A stretch of 64,000 nucleotides of DNA from JBCDGZ01 sp038750655 (lineage in GTDB: Bacteria; Bacteroidota; Bacteroidia; Chitinophagales; Saprospiraceae), in the NCBI GenBank assembly GCA_038750655.1, contig JBCDGZ010000014.1, forward strand, positions 10,426 to 74,425. Reading direction: 5' to 3'. The translations under genes and the position numbers were made by a program. Under the pieces are notes generated by a model. That model saw only the letters and a list, made by a program, of their open reading frames with translations. It was not told the DNA's origin and did not search any database. Every line of letters begins with the position of its first letter. Position 1 is the stretch's first letter. This document shows positions 25,772-34,635 of the stretch, piece by piece.

Positions 25772-26824
25772 ATGGAAAGCATCACTAAACTGGTTCGCCC
25801 CAATATTCTGGCCCTAAAGCCCTATTCCTCTGCCCGCAGCGAATTTGACGGGGAGGCCGAAGTCTTTTTGGACGCCAACGAAAATCCTTACGGCGAAGGT
25901 CTCAATCGCTACCCCGACCCCTTGCAGCGGGCGCTCAAGGCGCAGATCAGCCAGCTCAAGGGCGTACCGGCTGACCGTATTTTTCTGGGCAATGGCAGTG
26001 ATGAGGCGATTGATCTGCTGCTGCGCATTTTCTGCCAGCCCGGTCAGGATCACATTATCACTCTTCCGCCCACCTACGGGATGTACAAAGTCAGTGCAGG
26101 CATCGCCGATGTGGCGATTCGGACAGTGCCGCTATTGCCCGGTTTTCAGCCTGATGTCAAAGGTATCCTGAGCATTGCGAATCCTCAATCCAAGCTGCTC
26201 TTTTTGTGCAGCCCTAACAACCCTACTGGTAACGACTTTACCCCCGCTACTATGCGTCGATTGCTGGATGAATTTCCGGGAATCGTCGTAGTTGATGAGG
26301 CTTATATTGATTTCTCTACTCAGAGTAGTTGCCTCGAATGGCTCAAAGATTATCCCCGGTTGGTTGTTCTACAAACCTTCTCCAAGGCATGGGGATTGGC
26401 GGGGATTCGGCTGGGGATGGCTTTTGCTGTTCCTGCTCTGATCCGCCTGTTCAATGCAGTGAAACCGCCCTACAACATCAATCAGCTTACTCAGCAGGCG
26501 GCGCTGAAAGCCCTGCGGGATCGAGAGACTTTCGAGGCGCAGATGCTTACTTTGCTGGCGGAGCGGGAGCGCCTGCGCCGCGAGTTGGCGGCCTTGCCTT
26601 TTGTTCAACAAGTTTATCCCTCTTCTGCCAATTTCCTGTTGACCCAGCTGGAAGCACCGGACACTTGCTATCGCTATTTGATGGATCAAAAAATTATCGT
26701 TCGGAATCGCTCCAGGGTTGCCCTTTGCGAAGGCTGTTTGAGAATGACGGTAGGAAAACCGACAGAAAATGATCAATTGTTAACTGCTTTGCAAGCATTT
26801 ATCCCCACAAATACCTCCTTATGA
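25772..26824 (+). CDS. hisC: Histidinol-phosphate aminotransferase
   Basis: PLP enzyme converting imidazole-acetol phosphate and glutamate to histidinol phosphate. The 350 residues have DANENPYGEGLNRYPDP near the start, CSPNNPTGN, VVDEAYIDF, and the PLP lysine in QTFSKAWGLAGIRLG. The last four bases overlap the hisB start (ATGA), which suggests translational coupling. Confidence 0.96.
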   Translation: MESITKLVRPNILALKPYSSARSEFDGEAEVFLDANENPYGEGLNRYPDPLQRALKAQISQLKGVPADRIFLGNGSDEAIDLLLRIFCQPGQDHIITLPPTYGMYKVSAGIADVAIRTVPLLPGFQPDVKGILSIANPQSKLLFLCSPNNPTGNDFTPATMRRLLDEFPGIVVVDEAYIDFSTQSSCLEWLKDYPRLVVLQTFSKAWGLAGIRLGMAFAVPALIRLFNAVKPPYNINQLTQQAALKALRDRETFEAQMLTLLAERERLRRELAALPFVQQVYPSSANFLLTQLEAPDTCYRYLMDQKIIVRNRSRVALCEGCLRMTVGKPTENDQLLTALQAFIPTNTSL

Positions 26825-27954
26825 AAAAAGTATTATTTCTTGATCGCGATGGAACGCTCGTCCTAGAACCGCCCGAAGATTATCAGCTGGATTCGCTGGA
26901 GAAGCTGGAATTTTATCCACAAGTTTTTCAATACCTCTCTCGCATTGTGCAGGAGCTGGATTACGAATTAGTGATGGTAACCAATCAGGATGGGCTAGGA
27001 ACAGCTTCTTTTCCAGAAGAAGATTTCGAGGCCCCCCATCGCAAAATGATGCAAGCCTTTGCCAACGAGGGCATTGAATTCGCCGAGGTGCTCATCGATC
27101 GAACCTTCGCCGCCGACAATGCCCCCACCCGAAAGCCTCGGACGGGCCTACTGACGCATTATTTGCAAGGCGATTATGACTTGGCTAATTCCTTCGTGGT
27201 AGGAGATCGACTGACGGATATGGAGCTGGCTCGAAACTTAGGAGCCAAAGGCATCTGGATCAATACAAATCCTGAGCTTGGTGCTGAGGAATTGAGTGAT
27301 GCGACGGCCCTTGAAGCGACCATCGCCTTAACCACTCAAGACTGGGCAGCCATCTACCGCTTTCTCAAACTGCCGCCTCGCCGGGCTGAAATTACCCGTA
27401 AAACTAAAGAAACCGACATTCTGATTCGTCTCAACCTCGATGGCGAAGGCCGGGCGAATAATCATACGGGCATTGGCTTTTTTGATCACATGTTGGATCA
27501 GCTGGCCAGGCATTCGGGCTGCGATCTGGAGGTACAGGTGCAAGGGGACCTGCACATCGATGAGCACCACACCATCGAGGATACTGCGCTGGCCCTGGGG
27601 ACTGCTTTTCAACAAGCCCTTGGTGATAAGCGGGGTATCGAGCGTTATGGCTTCTGCCTTCCGATGGACGACTGCCTGGCGCAGGTGGCGATTGACTTTG
27701 GCGGCCGGCCCTGGCTGGTCTGGGAGGCGAGTTTTAAGCGGGAAATGATCGGGCAAATGCCTACGGAGATGTTTTTCCATTTCTTCAAATCTTTCAGCGA
27801 TAATGCCCGCTGCAACCTGAATATTAAAGCAGAGGGAGACAATGAGCATCACAAGATTGAAGCGATTTTCAAAGCCTGGGCAAAAGCGATTCGCGCTGCG
27901 CTGCGCCGGGATTTGCATCGTCAGGAATTGCCCACTACCAAAGGACTGTTGTAA
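26821..27954 (+). CDS. hisB: Bifunctional histidinol-phosphatase / imidazoleglycerol-phosphate dehydratase
   Basis: Fusion covering two steps. Residues 1-165 are a HAD phosphatase (FLDRDGTLV at the start, VTNQDGLG, then VVGDRLTDMELA) that removes phosphate from histidinol phosphate. Residues 180-377 are the manganese dehydratase with its duplicated histidine motifs DEHHTIEDTALALG and DNEHHKIEAIFKA. The fusion matches the enterobacterial type and length. It overlaps hisC by 4 bases and hisH by one. Confidence 0.96.
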   Translation: MKKVLFLDRDGTLVLEPPEDYQLDSLEKLEFYPQVFQYLSRIVQELDYELVMVTNQDGLGTASFPEEDFEAPHRKMMQAFANEGIEFAEVLIDRTFAADNAPTRKPRTGLLTHYLQGDYDLANSFVVGDRLTDMELARNLGAKGIWINTNPELGAEELSDATALEATIALTTQDWAAIYRFLKLPPRRAEITRKTKETDILIRLNLDGEGRANNHTGIGFFDHMLDQLARHSGCDLEVQVQGDLHIDEHHTIEDTALALGTAFQQALGDKRGIERYGFCLPMDDCLAQVAIDFGGRPWLVWEASFKREMIGQMPTEMFFHFFKSFSDNARCNLNIKAEGDNEHHKIEAIFKAWAKAIRAALRRDLHRQELPTTKGLL

Positions 27955-28541
27955 TGAAAGTTGCCATCATCAACTATAATGCAGGCAATGTACTTTCGGT
28001 GCGCCATGCGCTGAGTCGCCTGGGCGTCGAAGGAGCACTAACAGCGGACCACGAGGAGATTCGCTCGGCAGATAAGGTTATTTTTCCCGGTGTGGGCGAA
28101 GCCCAAACCACGATGGCCTTTCTGCGACAGCGCGGGCTGGATGATCTGATCAGGAGTCTGCGGCAGCCGGTGTTGGGCATTTGCTTAGGGATGCAACTGC
28201 TCTGCGAGCACTCGGAAGAGGGGGATACAGCGTGTTTGGGAATTATCCCACAAAGAGTACGGCGCTTTCAGCCGCTTGCTCAAGAAAAGGTACCCCATAT
28301 TGGCTGGAATCAGATCAATCCGGCTCAAGATTGTTTTTTGGCGCCAATAGAAACGGGCGCTTATGTCTATTTTGTACACAGTTACTATGTCGAGCCAGGG
28401 CCCTATACGGCGGCCAACAGCCATTATATATTGCCCTTTAGCTCTGCTTTGCAAAAAGATAATTTCTATGCTACACAGTTCCACCCTGAAAAGTCAGGAG
28501 GAATAGGAGAGCAAATTCTTCGTTGTTTCCTGGATATTTGA
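27954..28541 (+). CDS. hisH: Imidazole glycerol phosphate synthase, glutamine amidotransferase subunit
   Basis: Glutaminase that delivers ammonia to HisF. The 195 residues carry the nucleophile cysteine in GICLGMQLL (about 78) and the His/Glu of QFHPEKSG near 178-180, completing the class I triad. It overlaps the hisB stop by one base. Its partner hisF is 4.2 kb downstream, beyond an inserted gene, whereas the two are usually close. Confidence 0.95.
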   Translation: MKVAIINYNAGNVLSVRHALSRLGVEGALTADHEEIRSADKVIFPGVGEAQTTMAFLRQRGLDDLIRSLRQPVLGICLGMQLLCEHSEEGDTACLGIIPQRVRRFQPLAQEKVPHIGWNQINPAQDCFLAPIETGAYVYFVHSYYVEPGPYTAANSHYILPFSSALQKDNFYATQFHPEKSGGIGEQILRCFLDI

Positions 28542-28560
28542 AAAAAAGTAGGAGAAAATA

Positions 28561-28590
28561 TTGTCATTTGAATTTTCAATGTTATATTTG
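28561..28590 (+). promoter_or_regulatory. Consensus Bacteroidota promoter just after hisH
   Basis: TTG (28561-28563), 19 bases, then TATATTTG (28583-28590), an exact match to the consensus. It starts 20 bases after the hisH stop. Transcription would begin near 28597 and run through about 390 untranslated bases into the BNR protein, hisA and hisF, outside attenuator control. Confidence 0.6.
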
Positions 28591-28747
28591 TAATCCTTCA
28601 TAAGTTGTTTTGTACGTAATTACTGGCGCTGCGGTTCTTCAGTTACCCCACATACCATTAATCAATCTATTGATCTGGTTCCAGCGCATGTTCTAAACTC
28701 TGTATACAAAATTAAAATCCAGGCGGAAGCGGAAGAAGTCGATATTG

Positions 28748-28911
28748 AGCGCCTTTGGCGCTTTGGGTTGACGGTCGGTGCCTTTGGCACTTTGGTAGAC
28801 GGTTGACGGCCGGACGTAGTGTAGACGTAGCTCCGCACTGTCCTCCGCCTCCCTTCGTTTGCCGTCAACCGTCTACCGTCCACCACCAGAGGAAGCACCA
28901 GCTTCCTCTGG
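28748..28911. repeat. Intergenic palindromic repeat element
   Basis: Noncoding stretch between hisH and the BNR gene, much richer in GC than its flanks. It holds hairpin AGCGCC-TTT-GGCGCT (28748-28762), hairpin GTGCC-TTT-GGCAC (28778-28790), a 17-bp perfect inverted repeat GGTAGACGGTTGACGGC (28794-28810) with its complement at 28861-28877, a heptamer series CCGTCAA/CCGTCTA/CCGTCCA on the right, and hairpin CCAGAGGAAG-CACCAG-CTTCCTCTGG (28886-28911). No ORF and no transposase. Nested palindromes of this kind are typical of dispersed REP or MITE elements; copy number cannot be seen here. Confidence 0.65.
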
Positions 28912-28983
28912 CCCCGAGAATACAAGCTCTCCAATCAATTTACCCCATAGATTGCTTATCTTGCTATCAAATTCATGTTGGTT

Positions 28984-31983
28984 ATGAGAAAAGAATCCAT
29001 ACTGTTGCTGTTGTTCAGCTTATTGGTGCTAGTCGATGGGCTGGCACAATCGAATATTAAGTTTGATGCCTTGAAGTATCGCTATGTGGGTCCTACGCGT
29101 GGAGGACGGGTAACCACTGTGGCGGGTGTTGCGTCACAGCCCCATGTCTTTTACATGGGTAGCACTGGTGGGGGTGTTTGGAAAACAACCGATTATGGTA
29201 CCCGTTGGACCAATATTTCGGATGCCTATTTTGCCAGTCCATCTATCGGTGCGATTCGTGTAGCACTCAATGACCCTAATATTATCTATGTGGGAACAGG
29301 CTCGGATGGCTTGCGGAGCAATGTCATTTCGGGAAAAGGAATGTATAAATCTGTCGATGCTGGCAAGAGCTGGCAAGCGATTGGCCTGGAGAAAACTGGG
29401 CAGATCGGGGCAGTTGAAATCCATCCACAAAACAACAATATTGTCTTTGTTGCAGCTATTGGGCAGGCTTTCGGTTCCAATAAAGAACGCGGGGTTTTCC
29501 GTACTAAAGACGGGGGGCAGAACTGGGAGAAGGTGCTTTACCTCTCCGATACAACCGGCTTCGCTGATCTTGAATTTATGCCCAGCAATCCTGACATTAT
29601 CTACGCGACTGCCTGGCGGGGGGAGCGCAAGCCCTGGACCATTATCAGCGGTGGGAAAGAAAATGGTATCTATAAATCTATTGATGGTGGAGACACTTGG
29701 ACAAAAATTGGTCAGGACTTACCGCCGCTGATGGGAAAAATTGATTTGGCGGTCTCGCCTTCTAATTCCAGTGTGGTCTACGCTCTGATTGAAGCGCCGG
29801 GCGAGCGGGGAGGCGTCTATCGCTCCGACAACCAAGGACAAAGCTTTACCCATGTTTCTGGCAAAAAAAACCTTAGGACTCGCCCATTTTACTACACCAA
29901 TATAGAGGCCGATCCACAAAATGCCGATGTCGTATACGTCATGGCGACCCGCTACCTCAAATCTACTGACGGGGGTAGGACCTGGAAGTACAGAAGTGCT
30001 CCGCACGGCGATCACCACGATATGTGGATCAATCCTCACGACTCCAACTTATTTATTCAAGCCAATGATGGGGGGGCTAATGTGACCCATAACGGAGGAG
30101 AAACCTGGAGCACCCAGTTCAATCAGCCTACGGCAGAACTCTATCAGGTCGAGGTCGATAATCAGCATCCTTATTGGCTTTATGCGGGCCAGCAAGATAA
30201 TTACTCGACGGTTTCCGTACCCAGTTTACCTCCTCGCAGCCATCAGGCAGGCGGTGTAGGTTATATTATGGATACTGGAGGATGTGAGACCGGCCCCGCC
30301 GTTCCCAATCCCCAAAATCCTAATATCGTCTACTCTAATTGCAAGGGGCGCTTCAGCGTATTTAATAAAGTTACTGGTCAAGAGCAGCGCTATGATGTAG
30401 GGGCTCGAAATATGTACGGCCATAATCCTAAAGATTTGAAATTTCGCTTTCAAAGGGTTTCGCCCATCCACGTTTCTCCACATGATGCTAAGGTGATTTA
30501 TCATACCTCCCAGTATGTTCACCGAACTACGGATGAAGGAAAAAACTGGGAAATCATCTCCCCCGATCTGACGGCTTTTGAAAAGGATAAGCAGGTGATC
30601 TCCGGGGCCCCTATCACCCGAGACATCACCGGAGAAGAATTCTACAGCACTATTTATTCGATTCAAGAATCTAAAATACAGAAAGGCATGATTTGGGTCG
30701 GCGCAAACGACGGCCCCGTGCATCTCACGCGCGACGGTGGGCAAAACTGGGCGAAGGTGACACCGGAGGGCCTGGCCGATGGGGGACGTGTTGACTGCGT
30801 AGAGCCTTCCCCTCACGATGCTGCCAAAGCCTACATCAGTGTACTTCGTTATCAGCTGAACGATTGGAAACCCTATATTTATAGGACCAATAATTACGGA
30901 AAAAGCTGGACGCTGTTGAGTAATGGAAAAAATGGAATCCCGGCGGATTATCCAGTTCGGGTTGTTCGGGAAGACCCTGATCGAGCTGGGCTGCTTTACG
31001 CTGGGACGGAGTTCGGTTGCTTTGTTTCTTTTGATGATGGGAAAAATTGGCAGGCTTTTCAACAGAATTTGCCGGTGACACCGATAACCGATATTAAGGT
31101 GCATCGTAAAGATTTGGTCCTTTCTACAATGGGAAGAGGATTTTGGATTTTGGATAATTTGGGCAGTCTGCACCAAAAAATCGACGTACTCGAGAATACC
31201 AGTGCTCAATTATTTCGCCCCGCAGATACTTACCGTTATCGCTACCCTAATTTCAGCCGAGGCGCTTTTATGGCGTCTCCAAAATATCCTGGACCATCCG
31301 TAATCATTGATTACTACATTCCAGCTCTAACGGATTCTGTATTACAATTGCAAATCATTAATGAGGCCGGACAAATGGTCAGCCACTACAGCAACAAAGG
31401 AATTTCTAATGCGGCCAAAGCCATGAGGGATATGGCTACAGGTGTTATCGACTATACGGTCAATACGCGGCTTAAGGCGCGACCGGGACTCAATCGTTTC
31501 CGTTGGAATATGCGCCACCAAGGGCCCTGGGATAAAAGCCCCAAGCGACGGTTTCAGAATGGCCCTTACGTCAGCCCCGGACAGTACACGGTTCGTCTGA
31601 TTATCGCAGGGCAAAGTTATGAGCAGACCTTTGAATTGCTAATGGATCCCAAGGCGACTGCCTCCGGGATCAGTATGGATGACCTTAAAGCACAAGAGGC
31701 GTTAAGCCTGCAAGTGGTCGATCTGATTTCAGAAGCTAAAAAGAAAGCCAATGAGGTAGAAAAAGCCATCAAAGCTAAAAAAGCAGACCCACAACAGCTG
31801 AAGACGCTGGAGGCTTTAAAATCAAAACTCCTGACTACCCAAGGCAATTACGAGCAGCCGCAATACATTGATCAACTAAACTATCTCTACGGCATTCTGC
31901 GTCGCGGCGATCAACTGCCAGGGAGGGACGTTTACCAACGCTTTGAAGAGTTGAAGCAGCAGTATCAAGATATGGTGGACTAA
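28984..31983 (+). CDS. Secreted BNR/sortilin-like beta-propeller protein
   Basis: A 999-residue exported protein (from ATG 28984; another ATG 9 bases upstream) with signal MRKESILLLLFSLLVLVDGLA. Most of the length is BNR/VPS10-type propeller repeats, recognisable by Asp-box-like turns: TTDYGTRWTNI, SVDAGKSWQAI, TKDGGQNWEKV, SIDGGDTWTKI, STDGGRTWKY, TRDGGQNWAKV. The last 300 residues hold a beta-rich domain and a Lys/Ala/Glu-rich helical end. Such proteins are annotated as glycosyl-hydrolase-like but no catalytic residues are evident, so activity is unknown. It sits between hisH and hisA, only 19 bases before hisA. Confidence 0.85.
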   Translation: MRKESILLLLFSLLVLVDGLAQSNIKFDALKYRYVGPTRGGRVTTVAGVASQPHVFYMGSTGGGVWKTTDYGTRWTNISDAYFASPSIGAIRVALNDPNIIYVGTGSDGLRSNVISGKGMYKSVDAGKSWQAIGLEKTGQIGAVEIHPQNNNIVFVAAIGQAFGSNKERGVFRTKDGGQNWEKVLYLSDTTGFADLEFMPSNPDIIYATAWRGERKPWTIISGGKENGIYKSIDGGDTWTKIGQDLPPLMGKIDLAVSPSNSSVVYALIEAPGERGGVYRSDNQGQSFTHVSGKKNLRTRPFYYTNIEADPQNADVVYVMATRYLKSTDGGRTWKYRSAPHGDHHDMWINPHDSNLFIQANDGGANVTHNGGETWSTQFNQPTAELYQVEVDNQHPYWLYAGQQDNYSTVSVPSLPPRSHQAGGVGYIMDTGGCETGPAVPNPQNPNIVYSNCKGRFSVFNKVTGQEQRYDVGARNMYGHNPKDLKFRFQRVSPIHVSPHDAKVIYHTSQYVHRTTDEGKNWEIISPDLTAFEKDKQVISGAPITRDITGEEFYSTIYSIQESKIQKGMIWVGANDGPVHLTRDGGQNWAKVTPEGLADGGRVDCVEPSPHDAAKAYISVLRYQLNDWKPYIYRTNNYGKSWTLLSNGKNGIPADYPVRVVREDPDRAGLLYAGTEFGCFVSFDDGKNWQAFQQNLPVTPITDIKVHRKDLVLSTMGRGFWILDNLGSLHQKIDVLENTSAQLFRPADTYRYRYPNFSRGAFMASPKYPGPSVIIDYYIPALTDSVLQLQIINEAGQMVSHYSNKGISNAAKAMRDMATGVIDYTVNTRLKARPGLNRFRWNMRHQGPWDKSPKRRFQNGPYVSPGQYTVRLIIAGQSYEQTFELLMDPKATASGISMDDLKAQEALSLQVVDLISEAKKKANEVEKAIKAKKADPQQLKTLEALKSKLLTTQGNYEQPQYIDQLNYLYGILRRGDQLPGRDVYQRFEELKQQYQDMVD

Positions 31984-32002
31984 GAGCATTTAAAAAGAAC
32001 AC

Positions 32003-32728
32003 ATGCAAATCATCCCTGCAATAGACATCATCGGTGGCCAATGTGTCCGCCTCACCCAAGGCGACTACGATCGTAAGAAAGTCTACGATAGCGACCCGCT
32101 GGCCGTCGCCCAACGCTTTGAGCAAGCGGGCCTACGGCACCTCCATCTCGTCGACCTCGACGGGGCTAAAGCCAGCCGAATTATCAACCACCCAACACTG
32201 CGGCAGATCACCAGCCAAACCCAGCTCCATGTCGACTTCGGCGGCGGTATCAAAAGCGACCAGGACATCCAACTGGCCTTCGACAGCGGCGCTCAGCAGG
32301 TCACCGTCGGTACCATCTCGGTGAAGAACCGCCCGCTATTCCTTCAATGGCTCCAACGCTACGGCAGCGAGCGGATCATCCTCGGAGCCGACGTCAGCCA
32401 AGGAATGCTGGCCGTCAGCGGCTGGCAAGAGCAAAGCCAAATTGAACTCTTTGATTTCTTGGAGGGCTATGTGGCCGAAGGCGTCCGCCGGGTCATCTGT
32501 ACGGATATTGCTAAGGACGGCTTACTGAGCGGCCCCGCCGTAGAGCTGTATGTGGAGATTCTACGTCGCTTTCCAGATTTAGAGCTGGTGGCGAGCGGTG
32601 GGGTAACGACGATGGAGGATTTGTATCGTTTGCGGGAGATGGGCTGTACTGCGGCGATTGTGGGGAAGGCGATTTATGAGGGACGAATTGGCCTGGAGGA
32701 GTTGCGTAAGTTTGTGGGAGGAGAATAA
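32003..32728 (+). CDS. hisA: ProFAR isomerase (HisA)
   Basis: TIM-barrel isomerase of the fourth pathway step. The 241 residues start MQIIPAIDIIGGQCVRLTQG with the catalytic Asp at 8; the second Asp is in ICTDIAKDG. Phosphate-binding blocks VDFGGGIKS and VASGGVTTMEDL are present. It follows the BNR gene by 19 bases and precedes hisF by 9. Confidence 0.96.
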   Translation: MQIIPAIDIIGGQCVRLTQGDYDRKKVYDSDPLAVAQRFEQAGLRHLHLVDLDGAKASRIINHPTLRQITSQTQLHVDFGGGIKSDQDIQLAFDSGAQQVTVGTISVKNRPLFLQWLQRYGSERIILGADVSQGMLAVSGWQEQSQIELFDFLEGYVAEGVRRVICTDIAKDGLLSGPAVELYVEILRRFPDLELVASGGVTTMEDLYRLREMGCTAAIVGKAIYEGRIGLEELRKFVGGE

Positions 32729-32737
32729 TTTAAAACT

Positions 32738-33493
32738 ATGCTAGCCAAAAGAATCATCGCCTGCCTGGACATCGACAAGGGCAGGACCGTCAAAGGAGTT
32801 AATTTTGAGAACCTGCGGGATGCTGGTGACCCGGTAGAGCTGGGCCGCCTGTACAGCGAGCAAGGAATCGATGAGCTGGTCTTTCTGGACATCACTGCGA
32901 CCCATGAGAAGCGGAAGACGCTCTCGGCCCTAGCGCAACGCATCGCGCGGCACCTCAGTATCCCTTTTACCATCGGTGGGGGGATTCGTACGGTGGAGGA
33001 TGCAGAGCTGCTGCTGTCCTGCGGGGCGGATAAGGTGTCGATCAACTCAGCAGCGGTGCGGCGACCGGAATTGATTGATGAGTTGGCGCGCAACTTTGGG
33101 AGTCAATTTGTCGTGTTGGCCGTAGATGCCAAGTCAACGGAGCAGGGCTGGCGGGTGCACCTCAACGGCGGGCGTTTGCCTACAGAGCGCAATTTATTTG
33201 ATTGGGTGCGAGAGGCGCAGGAGCGAGGAGCAGGCGAGATTTTGTTCACCTCAATGGATCACGATGGGACCAAAGCAGGCTTTGCCAATGCCGCAACTGC
33301 TCAAATGTCAGCAGGCCTTAGCATTCCAGTGATCGCCTCGGGAGGAGCAGGAGCGATGTCGCATTTCTATGACGTTTTTACAGAGGGAAAGGCAGATGCC
33401 GGTCTGGCGGCCAGTATTTTTCACTTCAAAGAGATCGGTATTACTGAACTAAAGAGCTATCTGAAGGAACGAGGCGTTGCTGTTCGCAATTGA
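32738..33493 (+). CDS. hisF: Imidazole glycerol phosphate synthase cyclase subunit
   Basis: TIM barrel that closes the imidazole ring with ammonia from HisH, releasing AICAR. The 251 residues start MLAKRIIACLDIDKGRTVKG (catalytic Asp 11), with FTIGGGIRTVEDAE, VVLAVDAKS and VIASGGAGAMSHF, and the second Asp in FTSMDHDGTK. It is the last his gene: no hisI or hisE follows, since the next gene is on the opposite strand. Confidence 0.96.
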   Translation: MLAKRIIACLDIDKGRTVKGVNFENLRDAGDPVELGRLYSEQGIDELVFLDITATHEKRKTLSALAQRIARHLSIPFTIGGGIRTVEDAELLLSCGADKVSINSAAVRRPELIDELARNFGSQFVVLAVDAKSTEQGWRVHLNGGRLPTERNLFDWVREAQERGAGEILFTSMDHDGTKAGFANAATAQMSAGLSIPVIASGGAGAMSHFYDVFTEGKADAGLAASIFHFKEIGITELKSYLKERGVAVRN

Positions 33494-33542
33494 GTAGCCG
33501 TTCGAAAATTAGGAGAACGCTTAAGGGGTATAGAAGGCATCT

Positions 33543-34502
33543 TTAGCCTTCCTTGATGATCTTTTGAAGTTTTTCCCAACTCAAGCGTTTTCCACAAATA
33601 ATTAACACCACATTTTTCCCCGCAAATTGCATTTTTTCTCGCAGTAAGGTGGCGATCGATAGGCCGGCGGAGCCTTCTATGATCATTTGGCGGTTCTGGA
33701 TAGACCAGCGGAGGGCCTCGGCAATTTCGGGTTCTTCGACGAGGAGTAAGTCATCCATGTATTGCTGGCAGTAGCCGAAGGTGATCGCTCCGGGTTCGAT
33801 GCCCCCAGCGGTGCCATCAGAGAGGGTGGGCTGGGTGATGGATTCTTCAATGATGTGGCCTTTTTGTAGGGAGACATACATCTCGGGACTGCGCTCGGGC
33901 TGGCAGCCGATGAGCTGGATGTCGGGCCGTAGGCCCTTGAGGTAGCCACCAATCCCAGAGATCAACCCGCCACCACCAACAGGGACGATGACGCTATCGA
34001 CCTCGGGCAGTTGCTCGCTGATCTCTAGGCCGATGGTGCCCTGGCCGGCGACGATAAGGGGGTCATTGTAAGGGTGGACGAGAATAGCCCCTTGTTGCTC
34101 CGCGTAGCGACGAGCGTGGATTTCGGTTTGCAGGCTGTCCTGGCCGTAGAGTTCATAGTCAACTTTGAAGGAGCGGATGAAGGACAGTTTGGCGGGAGCG
34201 ACCCCTTCGGGCAGGAAGACTTTGCCTCGCAAGCCCAAACGATGCATCGTGTAAGCGAAGGCGGCTGCGTGGTTGCCCGTAGAGGCTGCGACAAAATAAC
34301 GCTGGCTGCGCTCTTCCGTAGGGACAGCCAGGACCTTACTCATCACCCCACGTAGTTTGAAAGAACCACTTAGCTGCCAATTTTCCAATTTGAGGTAGAC
34401 ATTGGCGCCAGAGCGCTGACTCAACTGTAGATCGTATTCCAATGGCGTACGGCGGATATGGGGCCTGATGCGTTGATGGGCCGCTTCGATAAGAGATTTC
34501 AT
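33543..34502 (-). CDS. Threonine/serine dehydratase-like PLP enzyme
   Basis: Fold-type II PLP enzyme of 319 residues. The cofactor lysine is in LSGSFKLRG (about 51), the phosphate loop is GGGGLISGIGGYLK, and ASTGNHAAAFAY binds the substrate. There is no C-terminal regulatory ACT domain, so it resembles catabolic threonine dehydratases, serine racemases and EutB-type enzymes rather than biosynthetic IlvA. I start at ATG 34502 (MKSLIEAAHQRI) and not 9 codons upstream. It is convergent with hisF; its upstream region holds a palindrome. Confidence 0.88.
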   Translation of the reverse strand: MKSLIEAAHQRIRPHIRRTPLEYDLQLSQRSGANVYLKLENWQLSGSFKLRGVMSKVLAVPTEERSQRYFVAASTGNHAAAFAYTMHRLGLRGKVFLPEGVAPAKLSFIRSFKVDYELYGQDSLQTEIHARRYAEQQGAILVHPYNDPLIVAGQGTIGLEISEQLPEVDSVIVPVGGGGLISGIGGYLKGLRPDIQLIGCQPERSPEMYVSLQKGHIIEESITQPTLSDGTAGGIEPGAITFGYCQQYMDDLLLVEEPEIAEALRWSIQNRQMIIEGSAGLSIATLLREKMQFAGKNVVLIICGKRLSWEKLQKIIKEG

Positions 34503-34557
34503 AAGTGGTAAAATACAATAAAACTCCAAGTCGGCCTCACATTAATTAGTGATATTG

Positions 34558-34600
34558 ATACCTAATGTTAGGTATTATGATTTTGGAAAAAATAGGTATT
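34558..34600. promoter_or_regulatory. Palindromic operator candidate with an extra half-site
   Basis: ATACCTAA-TG-TTAGGTAT is an 18-bp perfect palindrome at 34558-34575, in the gap between the minus-strand dehydratase gene and the plus-strand promoter. The half-site TAGGTATT recurs at 34593-34600, 24 bases after its copy at 34569-34576, and overlaps the -33 element of that promoter. This fits a dimeric repressor acting on one or both units; the protein is unknown. Confidence 0.45.
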
Positions 34601-34629
34601 GTCAGGACCGTGAACCTGAGCTATCTTTG
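34599..34629 (+). promoter_or_regulatory. Consensus Bacteroidota promoter for an orphan transcript
   Basis: TTG (34599-34601), a 20-base spacer and TATCTTTG (34622-34629), an exact match to the consensus. It points away from the dehydratase gene into a region with no ORF that ends in an intrinsic terminator on the same strand. Confidence 0.65.
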
Positions 34630-34635
34630 TATCAG

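Noticed and set aside
30226..31209. Long minus-strand ORF opposite the BNR gene
   Set aside because: It is the antisense of a clear plus-strand propeller gene; its translation has no recognisable motif and no separate context.
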